Shown piece after piece: positions 46,915 through 58,734 of a DNA stretch of 64,000 nt. The first letter of the stretch is position 1; each line of letters begins with the position of its first letter. The stretch spans positions 62,059,416-62,123,415 of the forward strand of contig OX421966.1 of assembly GCA_949128115.1 (NCBI GenBank). The letters run 5' to 3'. A model generated the notes under the pieces. It worked only from the letters and a program-made list of their open reading frames with translations, was not told where the DNA came from and ran no database searches. The translations under genes were made by a program, and so were the position numbers. This DNA is from Anaspis maculata (Eukaryota > Arthropoda > Insecta > Coleoptera > Scraptiidae).

Positions 46915-47337
46915 GTCTTCTTCTCATAATCATCTCCACCCACTCCATTCCTCCTCCATCTTCATTTAAGATTTTCTCTACCATTTTCTCTCTGCTCTGC
47001 CTCTCACTTCAGTACATGTTCTTATCTATTATGTTCCATCATCTCCTCTTCCTCCCCACACATTCCGCATCTTCTCTCGTTTTCCTCCAGTCAAAGCTTG
47101 TTTCCTTTGTCTTCGTTTCCACATCCAAATCTAGGCATCATTCCTTCTCTTTGACGTTTTTTTTTACGTAGGTATTTTGATCGCTCTTTGGTCACCAGCT
47201 TCTTGTAGTTCTTGTGATATCTTGATTCTTTTATTCGTTCCATTCTTTCCTGCATATCAACATCCCTGTCTCTCATTTTCAGTTCCTCCACAATACATAT
47301 CCATCTTTCCGCATTCTTTCCACCTCTTCACTCTCGT
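46915..47337 (-). pseudogene. Non-LTR retrotransposon, 3' part
   Basis: The minus strand reads VEELKMRDRDVD, SRYHKNYKKL and RFGCGNEDKGNKL (about 47290-47095), then a degraded MCGEEEE..MEH block. These match by eye the C-terminal region after the reverse transcriptase in insect jockey/R1-like elements. The upstream part of the same element resumes at 49308, beyond an inserted foldback. Stops and frameshifts show it is dead. Confidence 0.65.
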
Positions 47338-49307
47338 CGTAGTCCGGTGAACTAGCGCCAAATATTGCCCAAACTATGCATCTCATGACTACGGAACAAT
47401 TTTTTGCAGGCATGTTCAGAAAGCCTTCCTCTATCATTTGAGAAGTGCTGCCAAGCAACTTTTAAATGTGGGGGGTCAGGGGGGCCTTTTTTTGACAACT
47501 GAAATCGTTTTTTTGTCGATAAAATCCGTAATAAAAATGCTAAATGAAAAACTTCAACGGACTATTGAAGAGCAACTCGAAAGGTCACTTATGTGTGATA
47601 AAAATTATAACAGGGTGAACAGATTTTGAAAAAAATGACTTTCCGTCAACATGCAATATAATAAGAAAAAATTGTGCCAAAGACCTTTAGCTTCTTCATT
47701 GGAAAATGCCGATTTACATATTCGTTGATCATCCACCTGAACTGGTTGAGAACGGCACCCAACTGCGTCAATAGTCCAGGAGCTATATACAGGGTGGAAG
47801 AGAAAAATATTTTTGCTCTTATTTACTTCAAAAACCAAGATATATAAAGTAGACGAAATTAAGGAATTGATGCTTCATTCAATGCGTGTGAAGACACAAC
47901 AAACTGTTTTGAAATATCTTGAAGCGTTCCTGAAATATTTTGAAAAAACTGAAAAATATCATCAAAATTTTACTTTCTACTTTGATTTCGTATTTTCCAT
48001 TATACAGAGGTATATACTATAGTTAAAGAACAAATAAGGGTGAAAACCAAACAGCCACATCACTCACCGGCAACAATCATGTGTGCGTCAATGCGTCATA
48101 TACAGGGTGTAAGAAAAAATGGTTGTTTTCTTTGCTGTAATAAAAAAAACCAAGACATAAAAAGTGAAAAATTAGGTAGGTTGGAAGTCTCCGGGGAAAC
48201 AAACCAAGCCAAGACACCTGATAAGCATACATGGTTTGTTTTGTTTTCACATGCATTGAATAAAACATCAATTCCTCAATTATGTCCACTTTATCTGTCT
48301 TGGTTTTTGAAATAAATGAAAACAAAAATATTTTACTCTTCCACCCTGTATATACCTCCGGCACTATTGACACCGTTGGGTGCCGTTCTCAACTAGTTGA
48401 GGTGGATATTGTTACGAGCGACGACCCCGTACATACTTGTAAACACTCGACCTTTCTGGATCCTTCCATCCATCAGATCGCAGTGTAGGAGTCTGGAGCG
48501 ATCTCGTGCATTCCAGAGCGTTCGTGTATGTGAAACTCAATGGAGACTCCAACGTTCGATCAAGGCACATCAGTCCACTTTGGCGGAGGTGCAGATTCCA
48601 GAACACATGGAAAGCATGCGGAAGGTGTGTGTGATTATTCAGGAATGGTCTAGAAACCGCATATGCCAGGCACTATGGAATTTGCTGGAAGTAGACAGAA
48701 AGCTCGAGAACGCTGTTCGGAGGCCTTATATAAGGCATCAGCCGGCAGCTCGCGGCAATATTGAATTGGATAGCGAGCGATAACAAGCGAAGTACCTGCG
48801 ATATAATTCCAAGCGTGAATAATTGTTGGTGTATTGATTGTAGTACGCAGAAATTAACAGTGTTTGTTTTAAAATAATCGTCTCAATTATATTCGAACCC
48901 GTACGCGAAATATCGTAACAATATGATCAATGAATATGTAAATCGGCATTTTCCAATGACGAAGCTAAAGGTCTTTGGCACAATTTTTTCTTTATTATAT
49001 TGCATGTTGACGAAAAGTCATTTTTTTCAAAACTGTTCACCCTGCAATAATTTTTATTACACATAAGTGACCTTTTGAGTTGCTCTTCAATAATCCGTTG
49101 AAGTTTTTTATTTTGCATTTTTATTACGGATTTTATCGACAGAAAAACGATTTCAGTTTTCAAAAAAGGGCCCCCCTGACCCCCCACATTCAAAAATTGC
49201 TTGGCAGCACTTCTCAAATGATATATGAACGCTTTCTGAACATGCCAGCAAAAAATTGTTCCGTAGTTGTAAAATGCATAGTTGTAACCCCAGTCCACCG
49301 GACTATC
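47338..49307. mobile_element. Foldback element inserted in the non-LTR element
   Basis: The ends read CGTAGTCCGGTGAACT and a near-complement (CCACCGGACTATCG). Paired inner blocks include GCAGGCATGTTCAGAAAGCC, GAAGTGCTGCCAAGCAACTT, AAATCGGCATTTTCC and TATACAGGGTGGAAGAG with their complements on the other side. A solo LTR (48410-48920) interrupts the right arm. Without it the element is about 1.46 kb. It is non-coding. Confidence 0.75.
48410..48920. mobile_element. Solo LTR, 511 bp, with ATAT target duplication
   Basis: It starts TGTTACGA and ends TCGTAACA, perfect 8-bp inverted termini with the usual TG...CA. ATAT lies immediately on both sides (48406-48409 and 48921-48924), a four-base target duplication as made by Ty3/gypsy elements. 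A TATATAAG promoter-like motif lies at about 48728. The flanking foldback sequence continues across it. It is the product of LTR-LTR recombination. The plus-strand 128-codon frame inside is not a gene. Confidence 0.88.
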
Positions 49308-51110
49308 GTATTCGTTTCTTATGTAGTATTTTTCTCTATCTTCCCATGTTTTTCCATCAGCACTTCTGTTTTTTTATTACTGTATTCATTCGAGGTACTT
49401 TTCTTGTATTCTCCCAATCTCTTCATATTCCGTTCACCCTCAGACTTCAGCTCCGTACATCAATCGTACAGCTTCAATTGAACATCATCAGTCTTCTTCT
49501 TATGACATGTCCAAATCTACTCTTTCATATTCCCCATATACCATTTCTGCTATTTTATTTGCTTCTCTTGCTAGCTTTTTGATGTGTACTCTGACATTCT
49601 GTTCTATCCTGTTCCTCTCTTCTCTCCTCCCTCCCTCCCATCTTCTTTTTCATGCTTTTTTCGTCCGTTGACATTTCTCACGAAGGTAAGTTTATTTTCA
49701 TCCGATTCTCCTCCCAACTCACATTCCAAGAGCATTTCAGGTTTTGGTGAGTTTTTATGCAACCCTGTATTTTTATCGCTTGTTTTGTTATTGATTCTGA
49801 TCCTCTGATCCTACCTGAAGCGTCAGCTGCAAAATAAGCCTAAAATCTTGAAAATCGGTCAGCGATTGAGAAAGTTACAATCGTAACACCAAAAAGTTTA
49901 CCTTCTGAGGTCAATCTGTGAATTGAGGAGATAAACCAGAAATTCGAAATAGTCCGGAGGTTAGTGACAAAAAATCAAGTGAACCTTGCATTTTTTGAGA
50001 AAAAGCACGAAAATTGGTAGGATGGCATAAAAGACCTTGCTCTTTCGATTGAGTCGAAGCGCCACGCAGATTTTTTCTCAGAAGGGGCCCAGGGGGCCCT
50101 TGAAATGTGAAAAGGCTGGAACCCATACGGAACCACTTTTCAATATCGCTATACCCAATCAAAAGGAAACGTATGACTCTACCATAAACCTCAACAGCAT
50201 CAGTCACCATGTCGCTATCGTTCTTCACTGTTAAAAAAAAACAAAGTCCGCGGCTAGTGCGAAAAATTTGTTTTAATTTTTTTTCACCTACAAGAACATG
50301 AAAAATTGTCGCGTTTGATGTCTTTTCCTACATTTCCGCATCAACTAATTCCATTTATGAAGTCAAAAATGTGAGAGACCTATTTTCGGGAGAATGCCAA
50401 GCAAAGAAGTAAGCAATTTTCACTGTCCAGTTCAACAGCGTTTTTTTTTTAATATTCCCAATCGATATTACTGATACCATTACCAAGGAAAAATAGGGTG
50501 AACTGTCTTCTAACAATATTTTAATATTTCAAATGGCTAGGGGCTAGGGAACCGTCTGAAAATTAATTAAATCGCTTGTAGCATTCCAAACTTGTCATGT
50601 TTCAAAGTCAGGCTAAACTTTGCAAGGTGACACGAATTTTGTTGAGTAGGTACTTCATTTCCAGACATCGTTTCCGTTACTCATTCCTTTTATATTCCTT
50701 TCTTCTTCTTTCTTTACTTTTACTTTTCTCGCTTCGCATTTTTTCCTGTATTTTTCTCATTCTTCTTGGTATTCCTGTCTCATTCCTTTGTCATTTTTCC
50801 AGTCTTTCAATTTTTTTTCTGGCTTCTTTTGCACTTCCACACATCTTCTTCGTTCCAGTTTCGCTTCTGCTGAAGTCTTGTTTCTGTTTTCTCTCTTTTT
50901 GGTATTTTTTTTATCTGTTTCTATTTCTATTTCTAGTGGTAGGTGGTCTGATTCGATTCTGTCTCCGATCGTTTTTTATTTCATTGAAAGCTCTTCATCG
51001 TTTGCCATGACGTAGTCTATTGTTGTTGCTGGGTTGCCTCTGACGGATGTTAATTCCCTTCTCTCATCCTCTTTTTTGTTTCCATTCGGTATAGGCAAAG
51101 GCGATTCACC
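49308..51110 (-). pseudogene. Non-LTR retrotransposon, 5' part with endonuclease remnant
   Basis: From the upper end, the minus strand reads RELTSVRGNPATTIDYVMAN (about 51060-51000), then GDRIESDHLPLEIEIE (about 50975-50925). This is the end of an AP-like endonuclease domain (IDYV and SDHLPL motifs). Much further down (about 49545-49400), degraded RRRLMMFN and similar blocks match the region after the RT palm domain. Most of the reverse transcriptase is deleted or replaced. Together with 46915-47337 it forms one element read right to left. Confidence 0.6.
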
Positions 51111-51822
51111 TTACTGGGGCGTGTGTCCACTGTTGGGCTTTTTGAATCACCCTGTATTAATCCTCGATTGAATCTGAATTTATTATTCTTATTGGTTTTA
51201 AAATTTCAAAAACCAACCAAAGTCATTAGCCATTACGTTCACCTCTGCTGGAGCCAGTTAATTGGAATTTTATGATTGCACGTTATAACTCCCGACTTTC
51301 AAGACTAAAACTCACGGGAGCAGCAGTTTTATAAATCAACCGAAGTGCCAAAGAACACTTGAAAACTTCAGCCAAAGGTTCGTATTCCTCACTAATGAAC
51401 GACAAGTTTCAAGTGGGTATTAATTAGGTAGGTATAGCAAATACAAACATTATGCATAATTTGGTGAGAAATCAGGTAGGTACTCCATTATTTATACACA
51501 GTGAAGGGTGATTCAAACCGAATTTCCACATAAAATACACGGCGCTGCTAATTGTCCCTGGCGAGCCCTGGGGTAATCTTTCATTATTTGGATCTTGTAG
51601 GAATAAAGATGCATGTAGAACATACTGATGTGTTTGCATGTTTGTTATGACCATTTCACTCAAATTTTTGGACGACAATTCAAATTGTGCCGTCAGAAGG
51701 TGTATTTCTAGACCAAAATTATCCGCGTAGAGAAAGATATACGCATCACTTCTTCTGGAACATTCATCTTTGTAGTAATAGGCTTGGACAATTTTCACTT
51801 CATTTTCAGTCGTGTATGGCTC
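51111..51822. other. Unassigned spacer
   Basis: No supported gene. The minus-strand 195-codon frame at 51472-52059 runs into the tRNA-like repeat and has no recognised domain. Confidence 0.4.
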
Positions 51823-51969
51823 TATGGCGCGATGTGACGGAGAAAAAGTGTCTACCCTGACCGGGACCCGAACCCGGGTCTTCCATTTGCCGGATGGATA
51901 CTCTGACCACTTAGCTATCGAGGGAGACAACAGTTCCTCCGTCACATGCCCACATGAGAGCCGCCACAG
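51823..51969 (-). mobile_element. tRNA-like repeat, copy 1
   Basis: A tRNA-like fold spans 51929-51849 on the minus strand. It has an A box TAGCTAAGTGG, a T arm CCGGG-TTCGGGT-CCCGG, a B box GGTTCGGGTCC, an anticodon stem TCCAT/ATGGA with loop CCGGCAA, and a 7-bp acceptor stem with a mismatch. The same 147-bp unit, including non-tRNA flanks, is repeated at 52235-52384. This favours a tRNA-derived SINE or duplicated pseudogene over a working tRNA gene. The loop lacks the usual U33. Confidence 0.6.
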
Positions 51970-52234
51970 TACTCCCCCTCCAGAGACGTCGTTCGTCTCG
52001 TATGTACCCCCGCGTTCGCCGTACTTATAGATCATTGACCGTTGTTCAGTACCCTCCACCTAGGGCGACGGATAGGACGTGGGTGGACGTAGGACAGAGA
52101 GTGGCGGTGCTGTTTACTTGTTTGTTGCTTGCTTTGTACCTCTTTGCCTTCTGCATGTGCGTCGTTGCTTGCTTTGTACCTGTTTGTTTGAGTTGCATGT
52201 TGCGTGCGTGCTGCTTTTGTTCGGGGTCACCATT

Positions 52235-52384
52235 TATGGCGTGATGTGACGGAGAAAAAGTGTCTACCCTGACCGGGACTCGAACCCGGGTCTTCCATTT
52301 GCCGGATGCCGGATACTCTGACCACTAAGCTATCGAGGGAGACAACAGTTCCTCCGTCACATGCCCACATGAGAGCCGACACAG
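52235..52384 (-). mobile_element. tRNA-like repeat, copy 2
   Basis: This is a direct repeat of 51823-51969 in the same orientation. The tRNA-like part (52344-52261) has a perfect B box GGTTCGAGTCC but a 3-base gain in the anticodon arm, which spoils that stem. About 265 bp of unrelated DNA separates the two copies. Confidence 0.6.
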
Positions 52385-53469
52385 CTCCATAGACAATTTT
52401 GTACACTTTTATACAACACAAATATCGCTTTGACATTGAAAACTAAACTACTTCAACTTGTCAAAAATACAGCGTCTCTTCATGTGGAACCTCAATCTGA
52501 ATCACCCTTTATAATCTCTTTGACTAGCTCTTTGAGGTAGGTACCCATTTACTTCTACACAGCGGCAAAACAATAATAAGCTCTCGAAACGCTAGGAATC
52601 GCCCAGAAATCATACACACGAAAGAAATTCGGCATTACAAACAACACGTTCCTGCCAGTGAACGAAGCTCGAAGCGATTTGGCGTTGTTTTGGTACCTTA
52701 TGTATAAATTGTAAATTCAAACATCTGAAATTAATTAAACTAAATTTTGAAGAAATAGTGTTTTGGAAAAAACAATATAAGCTCTGAAAGAAGACTTCAT
52801 ATGGAGCACTTTGGCCTGGGCAAAGTACATAAATAAATTTGAAGTTTAATAAGCGCTGCACAAGAGCTCGCACGAACTTTGTCTGAGTAACTCAAGACTA
52901 TGAAAATAGCCGGCCAGACGAGAAGTGGTAGAGATGCCGAGATTTTCAACGTCGGCATCGGGATTTTCATACTTTAATATGCTCACAATCAACTCCACAT
53001 TCATTTCGTCATTTTTCGTTGAATTATTTTATTTTTTAGGCTTTCACTTACCTACTGGTCCCGTTGCTGTCGGATTTTTTCTTTCGAACAATCATCGTCA
53101 ACTTCAGAAAACTCGATTTCATCGGTGCCGAATAAGATCATTCATTGAACATTTTGGGGCCCGACTCTGACCCCTTCTAGAGTGCCCCCCAAGCCCCTAA
53201 GGGAAAATCTTCTTGTTCCGACGGCGACGGGTCAAATCTCTAAGAATATTCAGAAAATATTTGTACCAAATGGCATTGCGTCACTCAAAAGTGCAAGAAA
53301 ATGGAGCTATTTGCCGCGTACCGACTTCACTAATAACATCGTCTAAATAAAAGTGGCTCTCTAAACTACGTCAGTGGAAATAGCTCGAAACTAAATACTA
53401 TAAACTAAAGAAGAAGTAGGAACCTGAAGGCTGAAAACCAAAACAAACTTGATCTAATTTGCATTGCAG
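52385..53469. other. Spacer downstream of hexamerin D
   Basis: No gene or bounded repeat was recognised between the tRNA-like repeat and the poly(A) signal of hexamerin D. Confidence 0.45.
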
Positions 53470-53475
53470 TTTATT
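53470..53475 (-). terminator. AATAAA poly(A) signal of hexamerin D
   Basis: AATAAA on the minus strand about 126 bp beyond the TAG stop of hexamerin D. Confidence 0.65.
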
Positions 53476-53600
53476 AGCAAATAATAATACATCGAACCGT
53501 CCTCGGAGGTTCAAGAACGGTCATTGAAAAACGATCATATTCAGGTAGTTGAGTAGGTATCTGGGTTTAAACTAGGGAATATACAGGTGAAAAAATTGTT

Positions 53601-55990
53601 CTAGTGTTCTTCGCCGTGGACGGCGTTGATGTCTTCAGCTTTTCTGTGGTAGATCTTGGTGCTGTAGAAGTACGAGTTGGGGACGGAGTAGAAGAACTGC
53701 TCGTGGTAGATGGGACGATCGAAGGGATAACCGTAGGCGTAGCCGTCGATGCGGCTGTCTCCAGATCCAATCCTCGGGTACGGGTACTCTGGCGCCGGCT
53801 TTTCCAGTTTCTGCGGGCTGTCGTACGGCACGTACGGGCTGACGATCACGTAGAATTGGTAGTCGAAACCGTTGTAGTTGCCCTTCGGCAACAGATATCT
53901 GGAACAAGATTTGGTTTAGCTATTTGTACGGTCAATTGATTTCAATCAATTTGAAACAACTGTTCTTGAGAACATACCTGTGTGGGAAGCCAAAGTAAGC
54001 TTCTTCCCCGTCCAAGTAGTATTTATCGCTGCCGCTGATGGCGCCGACGATCTTGGCGAAGTACTCCCTGATGGTGGTCCTGTCGTGCTTGTAGTAGAAG
54101 TTCTGGTGCGAGTTGCGTTCGATGACGTTGGCGCCGGCCTTCAGGTTGTACCTGAAGTGATCGAACTGGACGAAATTGATGCGGTTCTCGCTGATGTTGA
54201 TGTGACGTCCGTACTCGTCGTATTTCGGCCCCAAATAAATCCTCACCACCGCTTGCTGTTCCTTGTCCGAATCGACGTGGATCTTGTACGTGAAATGCTT
54301 GTGGTTCAAACGGTACTGCTTGGCGCGTACCTTGAAGCCGTCTTGTTTGAACTCTTCGGGAGTGTAATAGACGGCGTTGCTCAAGTCAGCGTAAAACTGA
54401 TCGAAGTAAGTGACCAGACGGTCGAACTCGACGTTCTTGATTGCGACTCCGTTGAAGTACAAATCTTTCTCTTCGTAAGCCGGCAGGGAGTACTTGTACT
54501 TCTGGAAGTACAACACGATCCTCTTGTAGAACTGGTAGAAAGCGGGGTCGCGCATCGACGTTTCGAAATGCTCGAGGGCAGACGGAGCGACCTTGTACTT
54601 ATCCAGAGGTTGGTATGAGTAGCCCAAAAGGTGACGAGCGTAAACTTGGATAGGACCGTAATAATGCCTGTCGGTAGCATCGGCATTGGCTTCGATCAAA
54701 TTGCCCAGTTTGTTGAAACCGGCTTCGGTATGAGAATCATAGTCTTTGTCGATGTAATCGCGGATCCTTCTTTCGTAATCTTGCACGTACGTGTAGCTGT
54801 AGCCGTATTTGCTCTTGAAGTTCCACCTCTGGCCGTAGTTGTAGAAGTATTCGTGCAGCCTGGCGTGGTTGGGCCTGGTCGGGAACTCCAGACCGTTGGG
54901 GTAACGCAGAGACGGGTAGTATCCAGTTTCGAAAGGCACCTCCCAGTTGTAGTAAGGAATGTCACCGAAGCCATTGGACAAGCGTTCCAAGTAATACCTC
55001 GCCAGGAGTTGTTGGTAGACGTAATAGTACAATTCACCGCGGCCTTCGTGCTTGAAGTCGAAGATCTCACCACCCAACCAGGCCGGATAGTAAAGGTTGT
55101 AGTAATAGTAAAAAGAGTTGATGCCTACGTCTTCCAAGTAGTAGCCCAGAGACTGTTCGGGGTTCAAGTTCAAGTAGTGTCCCGAGTAATTGGCATCGAT
55201 GGTGTAGTAACCGTTCTCGGCCTGGTGCTCCTTGCTGTTGTAAATTTGCTTGTAGTACTGCGCCTTCTGGATGACTTCGGAATTGAAGAAGTAATGCGGA
55301 TAGATTTCGTAGATCGGCGGCAAGGCGATGTTGTAAAATTCGGGTTTGTGTACCACAGCGACGGATAAAGCATACACGAAAACGCCTTCGTTGACGTTTT
55401 GGCGTGCCCAAACGGCAGTGTCGTAGAACGTCTGGTAATCCTTGGCGTAGTAGAAGAGCTTGAACAGAGCGATGGCTTGTTTCAAATGCTCCTCGTAGAA
55501 AATTGAGAAGATTTCGCCTCTTGGCAGAAGCCCGTACTTGTAAATCTTATGGTAATATCTGGCAACTTCTGGTTTCTATCAATGAAAAAACAATAATCAT
55601 TTCACTGTTGAATAACGTATTGAGCGTAGAACTTACAGTGTAGGAGTCGTAGTATTTTTCAAAGTTGAACTTGTTGGCGATCTCGACGTAGTCTTCGTAG
55701 TAGCTTGGTTGGTTCACATGTCTGAACAGTCTCAAAATGTCACGTTGTTTCTCCAAGAACTCCTTGCCTGAACAAACATCAAACAAAAAATTAAGCTTTG
55801 AAAACAATGTAGTTTAATAATTAGAAGGTTTATGATAGAAATTTTAAAAAGATTATAAGATAAGTTTCAATTATGGGAGAGAGTAAATTTTGAAAAAGTA
55901 CTTACTAGCTTCGGGGTACTTGTCTTGAACCGGGTTGGCCAGGGCGAAGGCGCAGAGCCCTGCCAGCAGTGCTGCTAATGTGAACCTCAT
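53601..55990 (-). CDS. Hexamerin D (divergent arylphorin-type storage protein)
   Basis: Four exons: 55990-55906, 55767-55637, 55575-53978 and 53898-53601, giving 703 aa. Phases 1, 0 and 2 match the other copies. The signal peptide MRFTLAALLAGLCAFALA is followed by eight extra residues (NPVQDKYP) before the shared part. YYLEDVGIN begins at residue 217, with FYYYYN in place of copper ligands. TSMRDPAFY begins at residue 411. Sequons are NYS at Asn201 and NIS in place of the NLT of A-C. A surface loop present in A-C is shortened by about nine residues (DYDSHTEAGFNK region), and the last exon carries a Pro-rich insertion (KLEKPAPEYPYPR). It lacks the near-identical tract shared by A, B and C, so it may be an older duplicate with its own subunit role. 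Confidence 0.95.
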
Positions 55991-56044
55991 GGTGAGAGCT
56001 TCAGTCCAAGAGCGAATCTGCTTTTGCATCGGTTTCCGTTACCA

Positions 56045-56051
56045 TTTTATA
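56045..56051 (-). promoter_or_regulatory. TATA box of hexamerin D
   Basis: TATAAAA on the minus strand, starting 61 bp upstream of the ATG. Confidence 0.72.
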
Positions 56052-57599
56052 CAAATTTTCACCCCTCCATTGGGCCTTCTTCACTAGCTCTTTGCGTGCG
56101 ATAAGTCGGCACGATAACACTCGGGATCAATTTTTTCTACACGCAAAGTAATAGACTTGGAAGGTCTTATCGCGAAACACATTAAAATGTTTGTGTTTGG
56201 TGGAAACGTTGAGAGTCTTGTCGCGAAGAATCTAACGACATGTCTAGTTTCAATCGTCTCATAGTGCACGATAAAAAATAACTAATTGTTTGGTGATGAA
56301 AAATTCTAGAATAGGCGCATTTCGAATTGCATACCGCGCGAGATACCGCGTCTTTGGAAAATTGTAGTGGAGTTGTTATTGTTGTTGTTGTAAATATTTT
56401 GGGTTTGTTTTTTTCAAACTGGCGTGATAACTCGACAAGAATGCAAGTGAACTGGCACGAAGGCAACAGAAAATTGCCAGTCATTCTCTTTCAGTACCTA
56501 GATCTCTACAAGTACATATCTGTATTTCAATTTTGTCACAACACAATGACGATTTTCAGCTTAGAAAAAACTGCGAAAAACCATTTTCAAAATCATTTTA
56601 CATTATAGGAATTAGCAGATTAGGGGTGTGTTGAGTGTGACTAAAAAAGCGAATTGCCATTAATCGGTTTCGAAGATGTATTTCAAGAAAATAACAAGTG
56701 CAAATTCGGCATGCGACTTTCTTCAAAATAAATAAGGTGGAAAATAATTATTTTGAAATAAAAAAAAATTGAACAATTGAATTGGTACATGGTACATTTT
56801 GGAACATTGGTACGTTCGAAAATGGGGATATCGTTGGCAACCCCACATATTGTTCCCCTTAAGAGCCGCATGCCAAATTTGCATTTTACCTATATCTTCA
56901 AAATCACCCACTTTTTCAGTCACTCGAATGAACTTAGTAAAATGTTGAGAACTGAAAACATAATTGTTTGACACAGTGGTAAGGGGTGATTTTGATTTGC
57001 AAATGATCCTAAAACTTGCGAGTTTGTTGAACTTTCACGAGGTCCAAGGCGATCTAATCGCTGAACTTGAATTCAAATGGAAAAAACTGCCAGTCACGAA
57101 TTGATTAAAAAAAATGTTATCGTATCGCGGTTGGTCCAAGACTTCAATTTTGCAATGTTACTATAAACAAAATTTGGTGACATTAATTGATAATAATAAT
57201 GAATTACTAAGATACCTATTATTTTACGGAACCGCGGTATGTTTGACAGAGATTTGATAGAAAAATGGCGCCATTGGCTAAATTTGTAAACACAATTTTT
57301 TGCACTTTCTACCCTTCACAGATAGGCAGTTTGAATTGAAAGGAAAAACTTGGCAAATCTTAGTGATGATATTTTGCATTCTAAAAATTTCAAGATAAGA
57401 TTTCACCTCCGAAATTTTGGAATCCTGGAGCCTCATCATCTTCCTGTTTATTAGCCAGCAGTCCAGATTTGCAAATTTTGCTACACATCCAAAAATCCAA
57501 TATCGACCTAAAAATTTCGTCAAAATAAATGTTGCAAGGTGAAACGTTGAATAAAAATGAGAATTCCACAAAAAAAATATCAACTAATATTTTTTGCTC
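56052..57599. other. Spacer upstream of hexamerin D
   Basis: No gene or bounded repeat was recognised. Near 56084-56280, GGACTTCCAAG-like and CTTATCGCG motifs recur in both orientations but do not form a clear element. Confidence 0.45.
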
Positions 57600-57925
57600 C
57601 TTCATTCAGCGTTGGTCTATTTCCGCTGCCAGGGCCAATCACCGATGCCGGTGATTTCTTTCTTGTCTATACTAGAAATTTTGCCGAACCCTCTGTGTGT
57701 TCCAACACAGGGTAGTGATCTTCAACAACCACCAACATGGCATGGGGTCGGCACCATCTTTTACAGTTTACAACGGCCTTTACATTTAGCAACTCTACAA
57801 TTTCAACTAAATCAAGGAAACTGCTTTCGGGACCAAAATCAGACACCATAAGTTGGGATCAAACCCACGACTTCACAGCATGGCAGTCGGACGCGCGCTC
57901 ACCATCATACCACGAACTCATCTGA
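57600..57925 (-). mobile_element. tRNA-headed SINE
   Basis: On the minus strand, the 5' part (57925-57850) resembles a tRNA: A-box-like TGGTATGATGGTGAGC, then GCCATGCTGTGAAG, then a B box GTGGGTTTGATCCC. It is followed by about 250 bp of unrelated body. The pattern fits a tRNA-derived SINE. The 3' boundary near 57600 is approximate. Confidence 0.55.
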
Positions 57926-58163
57926 ATATAATATAGAATCACAAAAGAGATTTAAAAAAAAATTGCCCAGTTTTATTCAATAATTTAAACCTGATTGGAC
58001 TTTACGAGAGGCTTTATTTGTAACGGCATCTAGTGGCGTAGAAAAAAAGGTGAAGAAAATGCAAAAAAGAGGAAACCTCAATCACAACGGCGCATTTATC
58101 TCGCAGACAATTAGCTATAGTCTTTGGAGAAAATCGGTTCAGTGGTTTTCAAAGGAAGCCTGT

Positions 58164-58719
58164 GTCTTTGTACCTAATTATGCATTTTTGGAATATATTT
58201 TCTCTTCAAAGTTCACAAACTTTTCTATTTTCTATCACCCCCCGTCCCTATCATCCCAAAAGTTGTGAGATTCAAACTGAGACATCCTCCTGGACATTAT
58301 CCAGTTATTCATACAGGATGATCACGAATTGAATTCATCCCCCTACTAGACGACAACAGTCACATCCTGTATACGGTAGCATTGAAGGACTGATTCGAAA
58401 TCTACGATAAGAAATCGTTCAATTCATCCCCCTACTATTTTGAAAAATAAACTTCTCCCAAACGATTTCTGTTCGTAGATTTCGAATCAGTCCTTCAATT
58501 TTGCTACCGTATACAGGATGTGACTGTTATCGTCTAGTAGGGGGATGAATTTAAGTCGTGATCATTCTGTATGTATAACTTGATAATGTCCAGGAGGATA
58601 TCTCAATTTAAATCTCACAACTTTTGGGATGACAGGGGCGGGAGGTGATAGAAAATAGAAAAGTTTGGAAACTTTGTTGAGAAAATATATTCCAGAAATG
58701 CATAAGTAGGTACAAAGAC
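58164..58719. mobile_element. Foldback element, about 556 bp, near-perfect hairpin
   Basis: The ends are GTCTTTGTACC and its complement. The arms of about 260 bp match through TCCCAAAAGTTGTGAG, CTCCTGGACATTATC, TTCATCCCCCTACTAGACGA and CAGTCCTTCAAT blocks. Only a short central loop (about 58425-58455) is unpaired. It is non-coding. Confidence 0.8.
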
Positions 58720-58734
58720 GATGCCGCTGCCGAA

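Noticed and set aside
48397..48783. 128-codon plus-strand open frame
   Set aside because: It lies almost entirely inside the solo LTR, which explains the sequence fully.
51849..51929. Functional tRNA gene
   Set aside because: The unit is repeated with non-tRNA flanks, the acceptor stem has a mismatch, U33 is absent, and copy 2 has a broken anticodon arm.
51472..52059. 195-codon minus-strand open frame
   Set aside because: Its upstream third crosses the tRNA-like repeat and no domain is visible.
19836..55990. Oxygen-binding hemocyanin or prophenoloxidase genes
   Set aside because: The copper-ligand histidines are replaced by aromatic residues, the proteins have signal peptides and aromatic content is very high, all of which indicate hexamerins.
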